50,534 nucleotides of DNA from an uncultured Butyricicoccus sp. (GCA_910584935.1 CAJUDU010000004.1:19774-70307), one strand, 5' to 3'; counted from the first letter of the stretch, positions 24,435-33,069 are shown. Translations and numbers: made by a program. Notes: a model not told the origin generated them from the sequence alone.

Positions 24435-26273
24435 TCATTTGACGGAAAACGGGATATCAAATGGGTGCGCCCAACGCAGGCTAAGCTGGCTGCATATCAG
24501 CATCATCTGTGACGGGTCACAGCTGCCGGGTGCCCAGCTGAGTAAAAATTCCACACAGTTTTCTTCGGGTTCATGTGTCACGGAACCGCAATGGAATCCA
24601 GGGGTAAAATCGTAATTGGTGTAAACTTCGCCACTTGGCATCACAGTTTCACCGGTTTTCGCCAGGATATTTTGAATTTGCATATCTGGGGAAGCGGATA
24701 GTCTGCCTGCGGTCATGGTAAGACCTTCGGTTTCCGAGGTATATCGCAGTTTCAGGCACCAGTATTCCCAATCTGCTTCAGCGGTTAGGGTACTGCCTGG
24801 AATCGTCTGCCCGACTGCCGGGTGCAGTCGTTTACAGCTTGCAATGGCAAGCTGTCCGTCCGCGATCTGCTGAGGGGTGCTGTCCCATGTGCCTTGCGTC
24901 AAATCAAGCGTGATAGGGATAGACTGCTGCAATTCCTGTTTCAGATAAACATAAGGGATGTGCAGCATATATTTGCCGGGTTTGGCTTCGCCGAAATCCC
25001 AGTCATAGAAATACTGTCCTTCGGTTGGGTTGCTGGAAAAGATACATTCCCCTGTCAGGGTATGCCCGTCAGAGGCAGTCACGGTGATATTCGCTGTTTT
25101 GCCTTCCATATTGATGCCGCGGATAATGGATGTCAGCAGCGGCATATCGCCGGTGCTGAGTGGGTAAAGCCCAATGATAAGCCGTTCATTTTCCAGCCGC
25201 GGGATGGCAAGCATCCCACCGAGCGCCCCAAATGAAACATAATGTTCTTTTAGATTTTGCTGCCGGGTGCGCTGCATAGGCAGTTCATAGGTGCTGCCCA
25301 TGATTTCGATGGAAAGCGTGAATGTTTTTTCATCTGTTGGGGCAGGATACTGCCCACTGGTTTTGACAATTATCCTTGGAGAGGGTTCGGTTTCAAGTGA
25401 AACCGAACTCCCTAACCGGATAGACTGCCCATCAGTAGTGGGAATAGATGCGAAATACAATGTATCATCATAAATGCTTGTTTCACTGCTGCGCAGACTG
25501 TCCCAGGTCTGCATATCGTCCACAGCGCATTCCAGGCGGAGGTATAAATAATCATCCAGCAAAAGGGTATCGGTAATCTGCCCGCTGCCATATTCAGTTT
25601 GGATGGGGATTGGCTGTGTAAGTGTATAAACCGGGATATCCGCATGGGCGCTGATGCCATAACCGGGCACAATGCCGAAATATTTCAGCACCGTATATGT
25701 ACAGGCGGCAAGGGCAGCGATAATAAGCGCAAGCAGCAGCCCAAGCAATAGCGTGCGCAGTTTGCCAAGTGTACGCTGGTGACGTTTTTTCACGGTTTCA
25801 TAGGGCAGGTTTAAGGAATCTGCAATTTCCTGCACGGTCATGCCATGATAATATTTCATCCGGATAATTTCCGCGTCCTGGGGCCTCAGGGCAGCAAGTG
25901 CCCGTTCAATATCAGCGCGGGTTTCCGCTTGGCTGATGGGGTTATCCGGGGCAGGCGCATGGTCTGGCAATGCGCTGGTTTCCCGGATGCTGTTAGCGCG
26001 GTAACGGCTGATGGCAAGGTTGCGGGCAATGGCGGTTAAAAACGTTGCCAGACTGCCTTTGCCGGGGTCAAAGCGTTTCCAGTGCAAATAGAACTGTGTA
26101 AATGTATCATTGATGCATTCTTTCACATCTTCTGGGTTTGCGATATATTGTTCCATCACATACCAAAGCAGGCCGGTATAATGGGTTACCACAAGGCACA
26201 TACCAGCTTGGGGGTCTTGTTTGAGTAAATCGAGGATTTCCTCCTGCGGAGCATGGGGGAGGGATGTCTGCAT
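24435..26273 (-). CDS. ECF-like sigma factor fused to a membrane segment and large extracytoplasmic domain
   Basis: 612 aa from the ATG at 26273, with AGGAG 9 bases upstream; the frame is open 34 codons further but unsupported. Residues about 20-92 are sigma-70 region 2 (PEDVKECINDTFTQFYLHW, SLATFLTAIARNLAISRYR). Residues 120-173 are region 4 (LRPQDAEIIRMKYYHGMTVQ, EIADSLNLPYETVKKRHQRT). Then comes a hydrophobic stretch at 174-196 (TLLLGLLLALIIAALAACTY) and about 415 extracytoplasmic residues rich in beta patterns, which I do not recognise; the position recalls DUF4179-type anti-sigma proteins. LAAC at 188-191 resembles a lipobox. The usual partner, a separate anti-sigma gene, is absent; its role may be built in. 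Likely senses an envelope signal and directs transcription, but targets are unknown. Confidence 0.85.
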   Translation of the reverse strand: MQTSLPHAPQEEILDLLKQDPQAGMCLVVTHYTGLLWYVMEQYIANPEDVKECINDTFTQFYLHWKRFDPGKGSLATFLTAIARNLAISRYRANSIRETSALPDHAPAPDNPISQAETRADIERALAALRPQDAEIIRMKYYHGMTVQEIADSLNLPYETVKKRHQRTLGKLRTLLLGLLLALIIAALAACTYTVLKYFGIVPGYGISAHADIPVYTLTQPIPIQTEYGSGQITDTLLLDDYLYLRLECAVDDMQTWDSLRSSETSIYDDTLYFASIPTTDGQSIRLGSSVSLETEPSPRIIVKTSGQYPAPTDEKTFTLSIEIMGSTYELPMQRTRQQNLKEHYVSFGALGGMLAIPRLENERLIIGLYPLSTGDMPLLTSIIRGINMEGKTANITVTASDGHTLTGECIFSSNPTEGQYFYDWDFGEAKPGKYMLHIPYVYLKQELQQSIPITLDLTQGTWDSTPQQIADGQLAIASCKRLHPAVGQTIPGSTLTAEADWEYWCLKLRYTSETEGLTMTAGRLSASPDMQIQNILAKTGETVMPSGEVYTNYDFTPGFHCGSVTHEPEENCVEFLLSWAPGSCDPSQMMLICSQLSLRWAHPFDIPFSVK

Positions 26274-26337
26274 CTGCCTATTCTCCTGACAAAATGGGGG
26301 ATTTTTATATCCAAACTGAATCCAGCCAGATGGTTGT

Positions 26338-26366
26338 ATTATACTTGCTCGTAAACAAATTTGCAA
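26338..26366 (-). promoter_or_regulatory. sigma-A-type promoter of the sigma-fusion gene
   Basis: Minus strand: TTGCAA, 17-bp spacer, TATAAT, about 65 bases before the ATG. It reads as a housekeeping promoter, not an ECF-type AAC/CGT promoter, so autoregulation is not evident here. Confidence 0.8.
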
Positions 26367-26400
26367 GGTCAGCATTTCACTTTACTTACAAATAAAAGGG

Positions 26401-26435
26401 AAAAGCCTCCAGTTTGAGAAAACCAGAGGCTTTTT
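26401..26435. terminator. terminator of the SLH-protein gene
   Basis: AAAAGCCTC pairs with GAGGCTTTTT, with inner GTTT/AAAC pairing. T-runs lie on both strands; it lies 20 bases past the SLH gene stop. Confidence 0.82.
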
Positions 26436-26454
26436 GATGTGTTATGGGATAAAA

Positions 26455-27831
26455 TTATTTATCAGCGTCTTTATCAGCGTCTTTCAGCATATCTTCCATG
26501 GTTTTGTAAGTATCCAGGTCGGTTGGTGCTTCAACCTTAACGCTGTCACCAGTTTCAGTGATTGCGCAGTCCATTACCATAGTCATATCCATGGTCTGAC
26601 CCAGCATGGTCATAGACATATCCATATCTGCTTTCATATTGCCGATGGAATCGTCCTTTGGGGTAATGGTCATATCGCACTTGGTTAGCTTGACGTCAAC
26701 ATCTTCTGTCATGCCAGTGGAAGCCATAATCTTGCTGATGATGCCATTCATAGTATCTGCATCATAGGCAACGCTAAAGCTGCCGTCGCTGTTCTTTTTG
26801 ATGTTGTTGAAGGCGGAAATCGGCATATTGCTGTTTGCCATCTTGGCCATATCCATAGCGGACAGGGTATCGCCAAAGCTCATCGGCATTACGATTTTAT
26901 CTTCGCCGGTTTTCACATAATATTTGCCGTCGGCATAGTAAGCGGACATATCCTGTTCTTCTGCCTTGCCGTCGCCGCCAAGCGCTTCTGCCATGGTGAC
27001 AGAACCCTTGCCGCTGATGGACATCTGGGATTTATCCAGGTTTTCCATATCCATTTTTGCTTTTGCGTCCATGTTCATTTTCATGGTCATCGCGTCAGTG
27101 CCATTCAGTTTTACATTTGCGTCCAGCGCTATGGTCATGCCCATATCGGTAATATCAGCCATTTTTTCATTCAGCGCATTAAATTCCTTGAATGCAGAGA
27201 ATACAGCCTTGGTATCTGCGGATTTTGCGGAATCAATCGCGCCATCTGCAACAAGCTGGTCAAGCAGGGTATCATGTGCGGCATCCTTTGGCTGTACAGA
27301 CAATGCGGTGTAGCTCATGGCAACCACATGGTCACGCAGGAAATTTTCTGCATTGTAGTTTGCGGAATCAGCAACGCCTTTTTCTTCCGCGAACTTAATC
27401 GCGTCGTTAAACTGGAAGTCAACCGAATCGCCGCTGTCTTGATAGCCCAGCGAACGCAGCAGGAAGGTTGCATACATTTGGGCGGTGCAGGTGTCATCGC
27501 TGCCAAATGTGGTAGCGGAAGTGCCCGAAGTTAGGTTGTTTTCATACAGCCAGCCAACATAAGGGGAAGCCCAGCCTGGCACATCGGTAAATGGAGTTGT
27601 ATAATTTTTCTCGGTTGCTTCTTGCTCGCCGCCGAGCAGTCTGACCAGCATCACAGCAGCTTCGGTGCGGCTGGGGGCGCGGTCAAGTTCATAGCCCTTA
27701 TCAGTGCCGCTGAACAGCCCCATTTGGTTGAGGGCGTCCGCACAGCCAGTGAAGTCAGCAGCCGCGGCTGAGAAGGTTAGGCTTGTGGTCAGCGCTGCGC
27801 CAAGAAGCAGCAGCTTATGAGATTTTTTCAT
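26455..27831 (-). CDS. SLH-domain secreted protein with Met/Asp-rich C-terminal domain
   Basis: 458 aa from the ATG at 27831, with AAAGGAGGA 10 bases upstream. Signal peptide 1-25 (MKKSHKLLLLGAALTTSLTF, SAAAA). Residues about 26-178 hold three S-layer-homology-like repeats (one with the SRTEAAVMLVRLL motif, one with FTDVPGWASPYVGWLYENNL, one with FNDAIKFAEEKGVAD), expected to hold the protein to the cell wall polymer. Only the first keeps a TRAE-like motif. The rest (about 210-450) alternates Met with Asp/Lys/Thr (MTMKMNMDAKAKMDM, MDMSMTMLGQTMDMTMVMD) in beta-strand-like patterns, resembling lipoprotein-type beta domains found in gut Clostridia. Function unknown. Ends in DKDADK. Confidence 0.85.
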   Translation of the reverse strand: MKKSHKLLLLGAALTTSLTFSAAAADFTGCADALNQMGLFSGTDKGYELDRAPSRTEAAVMLVRLLGGEQEATEKNYTTPFTDVPGWASPYVGWLYENNLTSGTSATTFGSDDTCTAQMYATFLLRSLGYQDSGDSVDFQFNDAIKFAEEKGVADSANYNAENFLRDHVVAMSYTALSVQPKDAAHDTLLDQLVADGAIDSAKSADTKAVFSAFKEFNALNEKMADITDMGMTIALDANVKLNGTDAMTMKMNMDAKAKMDMENLDKSQMSISGKGSVTMAEALGGDGKAEEQDMSAYYADGKYYVKTGEDKIVMPMSFGDTLSAMDMAKMANSNMPISAFNNIKKNSDGSFSVAYDADTMNGIISKIMASTGMTEDVDVKLTKCDMTITPKDDSIGNMKADMDMSMTMLGQTMDMTMVMDCAITETGDSVKVEAPTDLDTYKTMEDMLKDADKDADK

Positions 27832-27863
27832 AGTGTTCAATCCTCCTTTAGGTTAACATGGAC

Positions 27864-27869
27864 ATTATA
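27864..27869 (-). promoter_or_regulatory. extended -10 promoter of the SLH-protein gene
   Basis: Minus strand TGCTATAAT has the extended TGnTATAAT form. A TTGAAC lies 20 bp upstream, too far for a normal -35, so the extended -10 probably carries it. Confidence 0.65.
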
Positions 27870-28003
27870 GCACACATCTCATGGGTTGTGTTCAAAATGT
27901 TACGAAAAAGACATAAAAAATTAAGGCCCGGGTAAAAATAAGAGCACAGCATATACAGCTATGAAAGATAAAGGGTTTCAAACCAGGAAGGGAGTTATAA
28001 ATT

Positions 28004-28948
28004 ATGGCAGATTTACGCAAATGCGCGGTTATTGGGGTTGGGTTTGTTGGCGCAACAGCCGCATTCACCCTGGCGGACAGCGGGTTATTCTCTGAAATTG
28101 TGTTATTGGATGCAAACCGAAAAAAGGCGGAGGGTGAAGCCGCCGACATCAGCCATGGCATTGCGTTTTCACAGCCATGCGTGGTGCGTGCGGGGGATTA
28201 TGCGGATTTGGCAGGCTGCGGGCTGATTATCATTGCGGCGGGCGCCAACCAAAAGCCAGGGGAAACCCGTATCGAGTTGTTGGGGCGCAATAAGGCAATC
28301 CTGAAATCCATCATTGAACAAATCACGCCAGTCAACCGGGATGCCATTCTGCTGGTTGTGTCCAATCCGGTGGACATCCTGACTTATATGGCGCAGAAGC
28401 TGTCAGGGCTGCCCGCAGGGCGCGTCATTGGGTCGGGCACGGTGCTGGATACCGCACGGCTCAAACATCTGCTGGGACAGCACCTGCATGTGGACAGCCG
28501 CAATGTCCATGCGTTTATCATTGGGGAACATGGCGACAGCGAACTGGCAGTTTGGTCGTCCGCCAATATTTCTGGGGTAGACCTAAATGATTACTGCCGC
28601 ATTTGCGGCAAGGATGATTCCCGCGCCGCAATGGATCAGATCTATTATTCTGTGCGCGACGCGGCATATAAAATCATAGAAGGCAAAGGGGCAACCTATT
28701 ATGCGATAGGGCTTGCCGTGCGGCGGATTGCCGAAGCTATCGTGCGGGATGAACATTCTGTCCTGCCGGTATCGAGCATGGTCAGCGGGCATTATGGCAT
28801 ATCCGGCTTGTGCTTAGGGATGCCCTGTATTTTGGGCAGTGATGGCGTACAGGATATCTTGGATATCCCGCTCAGCGAGGATGAAATGGCACAGCTCCAG
28901 TCCTCCGCAAAGAAAATGCGTGCGCTGCTGGATGAAATCGGGATGTGA
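28004..28948 (+). CDS. ldh: L-lactate dehydrogenase
   Basis: Reduces pyruvate to L-lactate with NADH, regenerating NAD during fermentation. 314 aa. GxGxxG-type NAD fold VIGVGFVGATAAFTLADSG; substrate loop AGANQKPGETRIEL, whose Gln marks lactate rather than malate dehydrogenase; SNPVDILTY; catalytic histidine in IIGEHGDSELAVWS. GAAGGGAG ribosome-binding site. No clear -35 was found; a TATACA at about 27947 is a possible -10. Monocistronic. Confidence 0.94.
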   Translation: MADLRKCAVIGVGFVGATAAFTLADSGLFSEIVLLDANRKKAEGEAADISHGIAFSQPCVVRAGDYADLAGCGLIIIAAGANQKPGETRIELLGRNKAILKSIIEQITPVNRDAILLVVSNPVDILTYMAQKLSGLPAGRVIGSGTVLDTARLKHLLGQHLHVDSRNVHAFIIGEHGDSELAVWSSANISGVDLNDYCRICGKDDSRAAMDQIYYSVRDAAYKIIEGKGATYYAIGLAVRRIAEAIVRDEHSVLPVSSMVSGHYGISGLCLGMPCILGSDGVQDILDIPLSEDEMAQLQSSAKKMRALLDEIGM

Positions 28949-28955
28949 TTAACAG

Positions 28956-28983
28956 GCGGGAGGGGCAAAGCCTCCCCTCCCGC
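28956..28983 (+). terminator. GC-rich hairpin after ldh
   Basis: GCGGGAGGGG pairs perfectly with CCCCTCCCGC around an 8-base loop, followed by GCTTTCATC, a poor U-tract. It probably works with the next hairpin. Confidence 0.6.
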
Positions 28984-29006
28984 GCTTTCATCATGGCGGG
29001 CAAAAA

Positions 29007-29050
29007 ATAAAAGCGTCCTTCTACCACCCATCGGGCAAGAACGCTTTTAT
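29007..29050. terminator. bidirectional terminator between ldh and the SCP2 gene
   Basis: ATAAAAGCGT pairs with ACGCTTTTAT across a long loop, with CTTT on plus and TTTTTTG on minus. Confidence 0.7.
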
Positions 29051-29052
29051 CT

Positions 29053-29373
29053 TTACTTGAGAAGTTCCGCGAGCAGCAACACCTTGTCCACATTTCCTTC
29101 AACCTTGAGTTTTCCATCGGCAAAAGCAGTTTGTGGGCTGAGTTTGCCGCTTAGAATTTTTTCAAAATTGGTTTTGGTGATGGTGATTGCCGCATCACGG
29201 TCGTTATACTCATATGGCATAACCGAAAGAACACCGTTCAGGATTTCGATATAGAATACGCTGGTAATCTTGCCAGACAAATTCACCTGGATTGCCAATT
29301 TGCCGCCAGTTGCAGCAAAATCCTTATCGTTCAGGCGGTTATGTACTTTTGTGATTAACTGTTCCACAGTCAT
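29053..29373 (-). CDS. SCP2 sterol-transfer-fold protein
   Basis: 106 aa, essentially one SCP2-like domain. It has the helix-strand start MTVEQLITKVHNRLND, beta-sheet GKLAIQVNLSGKITSVFYIE, and the hallmark TITKTNFEKILSGKLSPQTA followed by FADGKLKVEGNVDKVLLLAELL. This fold binds lipids or acyl chains in other proteins; in Clostridia the small single-domain form has no assigned partner. Own promoter (29411-29439) and GGAGCG ribosome-binding site. Cytoplasmic: no signal peptide. Confidence 0.88.
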   Translation of the reverse strand: MTVEQLITKVHNRLNDKDFAATGGKLAIQVNLSGKITSVFYIEILNGVLSVMPYEYNDRDAAITITKTNFEKILSGKLSPQTAFADGKLKVEGNVDKVLLLAELLK

Positions 29374-29410
29374 TGCGTTTCACGCTCCTTGATAATATCT
29401 TAACGCAACT

Positions 29411-29439
29411 ATTATCTTACATTCCAGCCGGAATTGCAA
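29411..29439 (-). promoter_or_regulatory. sigma-A promoter of the SCP2 gene
   Basis: Minus strand: TTGCAA, 17-bp spacer, GATAAT, about 35 bases before the ATG. Confidence 0.72.
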
Positions 29440-29475
29440 GTCTTTTTTACAAAACGCATAACTTTTGTAGTGAAA

Positions 29476-29874
29476 TCAGGTTTTTTTCACAAATTGATTG
29501 CCACATTTGGGGCATTTAATGTTAATTTTCCCTTTGCCGCGCGGCACGCGCAGCCAGGTTTTACACTGGATGCATTTGTAATATTTGTGAGTTTTGCTGT
29601 CATGCAGGCGTGCGTTCCAGTCCAGCAGCCTGCGTTTGCGGGGCAGCCACAAACTGAGAAACCAGCGGTTTTCCGCCTGCCTGCGTTTGCTGTTGCGGGA
29701 CAGCATCCGGTAATAGCACAATCCCAGCAGTGCCAGCACAAGAAAAGAAGGGAACATAAAGCGAAAAAAGCTGGAAACGGCAAGCAGCAGCAGGCTGACG
29801 AGCATGAGAAAACGGTTGAGTGTATCATTGCCATAGCGCCCATACATAAAACGCTGCATAAAGTTAAACATCAT
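29476..29874 (-). CDS. membrane protein with C-terminal zinc ribbon
   Basis: 132 aa. Two hydrophobic segments at about 20-36 and 41-55 follow an aromatic N-terminus; then a basic linker (RMLSRNSKRRQ, PRKRRLLDW) and a zinc ribbon with C101-x2-C104 and C121-x2-C124 (KCIQCKTWLRV, IKCPKCGNQF). A four-cysteine knuckle pair of this type binds zinc and often nucleic acid or protein. GAGGTGA ribosome-binding site. It follows ysxC by 48 bp on the same strand, so it probably shares the lon-ysxC transcript. Not a named family that I recognise. Confidence 0.8.
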   Translation of the reverse strand: MMFNFMQRFMYGRYGNDTLNRFLMLVSLLLLAVSSFFRFMFPSFLVLALLGLCYYRMLSRNSKRRQAENRWFLSLWLPRKRRLLDWNARLHDSKTHKYYKCIQCKTWLRVPRGKGKINIKCPKCGNQFVKKT

Positions 29875-29922
29875 ATGTCACCTCATGGATTTTATCCGAT
29901 CCCTTTACCCGCAAAATAGCGT

Positions 29923-30510
29923 TTAATCCTCCACAGCATTTTCAATCAGCGCCAGCACATCTTCTTTCCCGTCACCTTTTTCGGCGGAAAACGGGATGAC
30001 TGGCACATCTTCCGGCAACAGCAGCGTCTGCTGGATTAACTGTAAATTATCCTGCTGTTCCCGCTTTTTCACTTTGTCCAGCTTGTTGGCAATCACCACA
30101 AATGGCACATCGGCTGCGAGGAACCATCCTGCCATAGTCACATCATCGGCAGTCGGTTTGTGGCGCATATCAACAATCTGGATGCCAAGTGAAATCAGTC
30201 CGGAAGCAAAATAATCATCAATCAGCCTGCCCCAGCGGTCGCGTTCTGCCTTGGACACCTTGGCATAGCCATAGCCTGGCAAATCGGTGAAATATGCTTT
30301 TTTATCAATTTGGAAAAAGTTAATATGGACGGTTTTGCCCGGCTGGTTGCCAACACGGGCAAAATTTTTCCGCCCAAGCAGTTTATTGATGGTCGAGGAT
30401 TTGCCCACATTGGACTTGCCGGCAAATACAATTTGCGGCAAGCCGTCTTGTGGGAAATCGGCTGGTTTCACAGCGGAACGGATAAATTCCGCCTGGTGCA
30501 GGTTCAGCAT
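29923..30510 (-). CDS. ysxC: ribosome biogenesis GTP-binding protein YsxC/YihA (EngB)
   Basis: GTPase needed for assembly of the 50S subunit. 195 aa, normal length. G1 AGKSNVGKSSTINKLLG, switch region NQPGKTVHINFF, G3 DLPGYGYAKV, G4 NKLDKVKKRE, G5 PFSAEKGDG. It follows lon by 21 bp, the conserved Gram-positive order lon-ysxC. Confidence 0.96.
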   Translation of the reverse strand: MLNLHQAEFIRSAVKPADFPQDGLPQIVFAGKSNVGKSSTINKLLGRKNFARVGNQPGKTVHINFFQIDKKAYFTDLPGYGYAKVSKAERDRWGRLIDDYFASGLISLGIQIVDMRHKPTADDVTMAGWFLAADVPFVVIANKLDKVKKREQQDNLQLIQQTLLLPEDVPVIPFSAEKGDGKEDVLALIENAVED

Positions 30511-30531
30511 AGAAACCCCTTTCTTGTCAGT

Positions 30532-32955
30532 TCATTGGCGCAGCAAGGTTGCAGGCTGCCCGGTGTGGGGCACAGGCACAATCTGTTGTTCCCGGACGTC
30601 GTCTTTGATAACCTGCGGGATGCGATGGGAAAAATCAATTGCAGTTTCAAGCACGGTGTCCATATGTTCCGCCGTGACAAAATGCACATATTCCCGTACA
30701 ACAGGCACAATTTCAGCCAAATCGGGTTCATTGTCCTTGGGGATGACAACCGTTTTGATGCCAGCGCGGTAAGCTGCCATGGTTTTTTCACGCAGCCCGC
30801 CGATGGGCAGCACCCGTCCGCGCAGTGTGACCTCACCGGTCATGGCAACATCATGGCGTACTGGCGCACCGGTTAAGGCGGAAATCAGCGCCGTGGTAAT
30901 GGTTACGCCGGCAGAAGGCCCATCCTTAGGGATGGCGGCTTCTGGGAAGTGGATGTGCATATCCATTTCCTTATAAAAATCTGGGCTGATTTGCAGCGCT
31001 TCAGCGCGGGAACGCACAAAGGTAACTGCGGCTTTGGCGCTTTCCTGCATCACGGTGCCCAAGTTGCCGGTGACTTCAATCTTACCTGTGCCAGGCACAA
31101 CAGCAACTTCTGCCTGCAGCATTTCGCCGCCAACGCTTGTCCAGGCAAGCCCGTTGACAATGCCGACTTCATCGCGCTTGGAAATCACATCGTCTTTATA
31201 TTTTGCGGGGCCAAGCAGTTCTTCCAGATTGTCTGCCGAAACGACAAGGCGCTTTACCGCGCCATCGGCAATCTGTTTTGCCGCTTTGCGGCACAGCTTG
31301 GCAAGCACCTGTTCCAGCTTGCGCACACCCGCTTCGCGTGTATAGCCGGATACAACTTGATGCAAAATGGCTTCAGAAATGCAAAGCTGGGCTTTTGCCA
31401 GTCCATGTTTTTTCATCTGTTTGGGTAACAGGTGGTGCAGGGCAATCTGTACTTTTTCTTCGGCGGTATAGCTGGGCAGTTCAATAACTTCCATGCGGTC
31501 AAGCAGCGGGCGCGGCACGGTGCCAAGGTCGTTTGCCGTTGTGACAAAAAGCACATCGGAAAGGTCAAATGGCAGCTCCACATAATGGTCACGGAACGCG
31601 TTATTCTGTTCAATATCCAGCACTTCCAGCATGGCGGAAGCCGGGTCGCCACGGAAATCATTGCCCATTTTATCGATTTCGTCAAGCAGAATCAGCGGGT
31701 TGCTGCTGCCTGCCTGGGTCAGCGCATGGATAATGCGCCCAGGCATCGCGCCAATATAGGTTTTGCGGTGTCCGCGGATATCGGCTTCATCGCGCACGCC
31801 GCCCAGCGACATCCGCACATATTTGCGTCCCATGGCTTCGGCAACCGAACGAGCAATGGATGTTTTGCCAACGCCTGGGGGGCCTGCAAGGCAAAGCACC
31901 TGCCCTTTCAGTTTGGGGGCAAGATGTTTGACCGCAAGGAATTCCAAAATACGTTCCTTAACTTTTTCCATGCCATAATGGTCGCGATCCAATATCTTTT
32001 TCGCACGTGCCAAATCCCGGCGTTCCCGTGTCATCTTGCGCCACGGAAGGGCAAGCACAGTGTCAAGGTATGTACGGATCACACCGCTTTCCGCGGAGGT
32101 ACTGCTCATTTTGGCAAGGCGGTCGGTTTCCTTGAGCAGTTTTGTGGTGTGTTCGTCGGGCAGGTCAAGATCAAATATCCGTTCGCGGTATTCCTGCACT
32201 TCAGAGATGAGATCCTGTTCGCCAAGTTCAGTCTGGATGACCTTAATCTGTTCACGCAGGTAATATTCACGCTGGTTTTTGTCAATTTGTTCTTTTAACT
32301 GGTCTTGGATATCGCTTTCAATTTTGAGGATTTCAGTTTCGCTGGTCAGCAGGCGGATGACGCGGGTCAAACGCTTGGTAATGTTTAGTTCCTCCAAAAT
32401 CTCCTGCTTGATGGGGAAATCCACCGAAATATTTTGAGCGATATAGTCGGCAATGTACCCAGGCTCACCGCCCGCGGCAACCGCTAGTACCACGTCGCTT
32501 GACAGGCGCGGGGCATATTCGGCATATTCCGCAAACCTGTCCTGTACGGTGCGTATCAGCGCCTGTTCCCGGCGGAAAGACGCATGGGGGAAGTATTCCT
32601 CCAGCGTTTCGGTATGGGCATACAGGCATCCGCCGTCCTCCAGAAATTCAAACCCAAGCGCACGGGCGCGGGAATGGCCTTCTACCAGCACGCGGATATT
32701 ATCGCCAGGCATCCGGAGGATCTGTTTGACAATGCAAATGGTGCCGGTTTCATAAAGGTCTTCTGCTTCGGGGATATCGGTTTTCAATTCTTTCTGCGCT
32801 GTCAGGAAAATGCACTGGCCATTTTTCATGGCGGCTTCCAGCGCTTTGATCGACATAATCCGGCCAACGTCAAAATGAATCAGCATTTCGGGGAATGCTG
32901 TCAGCCCGCGCAGCGGCAAAACTGGCAGTAACCGAATGTTCTGTTCTTCATTCAT
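30532..32955 (-). CDS. lon: ATP-dependent protease Lon (LonA type)
   Basis: Processive cytosolic protease for misfolded and regulatory proteins. 807 aa. N-terminal LON substrate domain (LPVLPLRGLTAFPEMLIHFD), coiled-coil middle, AAA+ module with Walker A AGPPGVGKTSIA and Walker B LLDEIDKMG, and C-terminal protease with the Ser-Lys dyad serine in PKDGPSAGVTITTA. Has its own promoter at 32996-33024, so it is separately controllable from clpX. No CIRCE or obvious CtsR site was seen. Confidence 0.97.
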   Translation of the reverse strand: MNEEQNIRLLPVLPLRGLTAFPEMLIHFDVGRIMSIKALEAAMKNGQCIFLTAQKELKTDIPEAEDLYETGTICIVKQILRMPGDNIRVLVEGHSRARALGFEFLEDGGCLYAHTETLEEYFPHASFRREQALIRTVQDRFAEYAEYAPRLSSDVVLAVAAGGEPGYIADYIAQNISVDFPIKQEILEELNITKRLTRVIRLLTSETEILKIESDIQDQLKEQIDKNQREYYLREQIKVIQTELGEQDLISEVQEYRERIFDLDLPDEHTTKLLKETDRLAKMSSTSAESGVIRTYLDTVLALPWRKMTRERRDLARAKKILDRDHYGMEKVKERILEFLAVKHLAPKLKGQVLCLAGPPGVGKTSIARSVAEAMGRKYVRMSLGGVRDEADIRGHRKTYIGAMPGRIIHALTQAGSSNPLILLDEIDKMGNDFRGDPASAMLEVLDIEQNNAFRDHYVELPFDLSDVLFVTTANDLGTVPRPLLDRMEVIELPSYTAEEKVQIALHHLLPKQMKKHGLAKAQLCISEAILHQVVSGYTREAGVRKLEQVLAKLCRKAAKQIADGAVKRLVVSADNLEELLGPAKYKDDVISKRDEVGIVNGLAWTSVGGEMLQAEVAVVPGTGKIEVTGNLGTVMQESAKAAVTFVRSRAEALQISPDFYKEMDMHIHFPEAAIPKDGPSAGVTITTALISALTGAPVRHDVAMTGEVTLRGRVLPIGGLREKTMAAYRAGIKTVVIPKDNEPDLAEIVPVVREYVHFVTAEHMDTVLETAIDFSHRIPQVIKDDVREQQIVPVPHTGQPATLLRQ

Positions 32956-32995
32956 GATTATTCAGCTCCTATAAGGGGGGTGATTCTTCTAGTCA

Positions 32996-33024
32996 AGTAT
33001 AGACGAATCGGTTTGTGAATGCAA
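32996..33024 (-). promoter_or_regulatory. sigma-A promoter of lon
   Basis: Minus strand: TTGCAT, 17-bp spacer, TATACT, about 40 bases before the lon start. Confidence 0.8.
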
Positions 33025-33053
33025 GCGACAACATCTGGTGGGATAGGCAAAGG

Positions 33054-33069
33054 GGCGCGGCAACGCGCC
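33054..33069 (-). terminator. short GC hairpin after clpX
   Basis: GGCGCG-GCAA-CGCGCC. The minus strand then reads CCTTTGCC, so the U-tract is weak. Possible partial terminator between clpX and lon. Confidence 0.4.

Noticed and set aside
27840..28003. Rex operator upstream of ldh
   Set aside because: TTGTGTTCAAAATGTTA resembles half of a Rex site but the second half does not fit the consensus.
31432..32298. 288-codon ORF antisense to lon
   Set aside because: Shadow of Lon; no ribosome-binding site and no recognisable motif.
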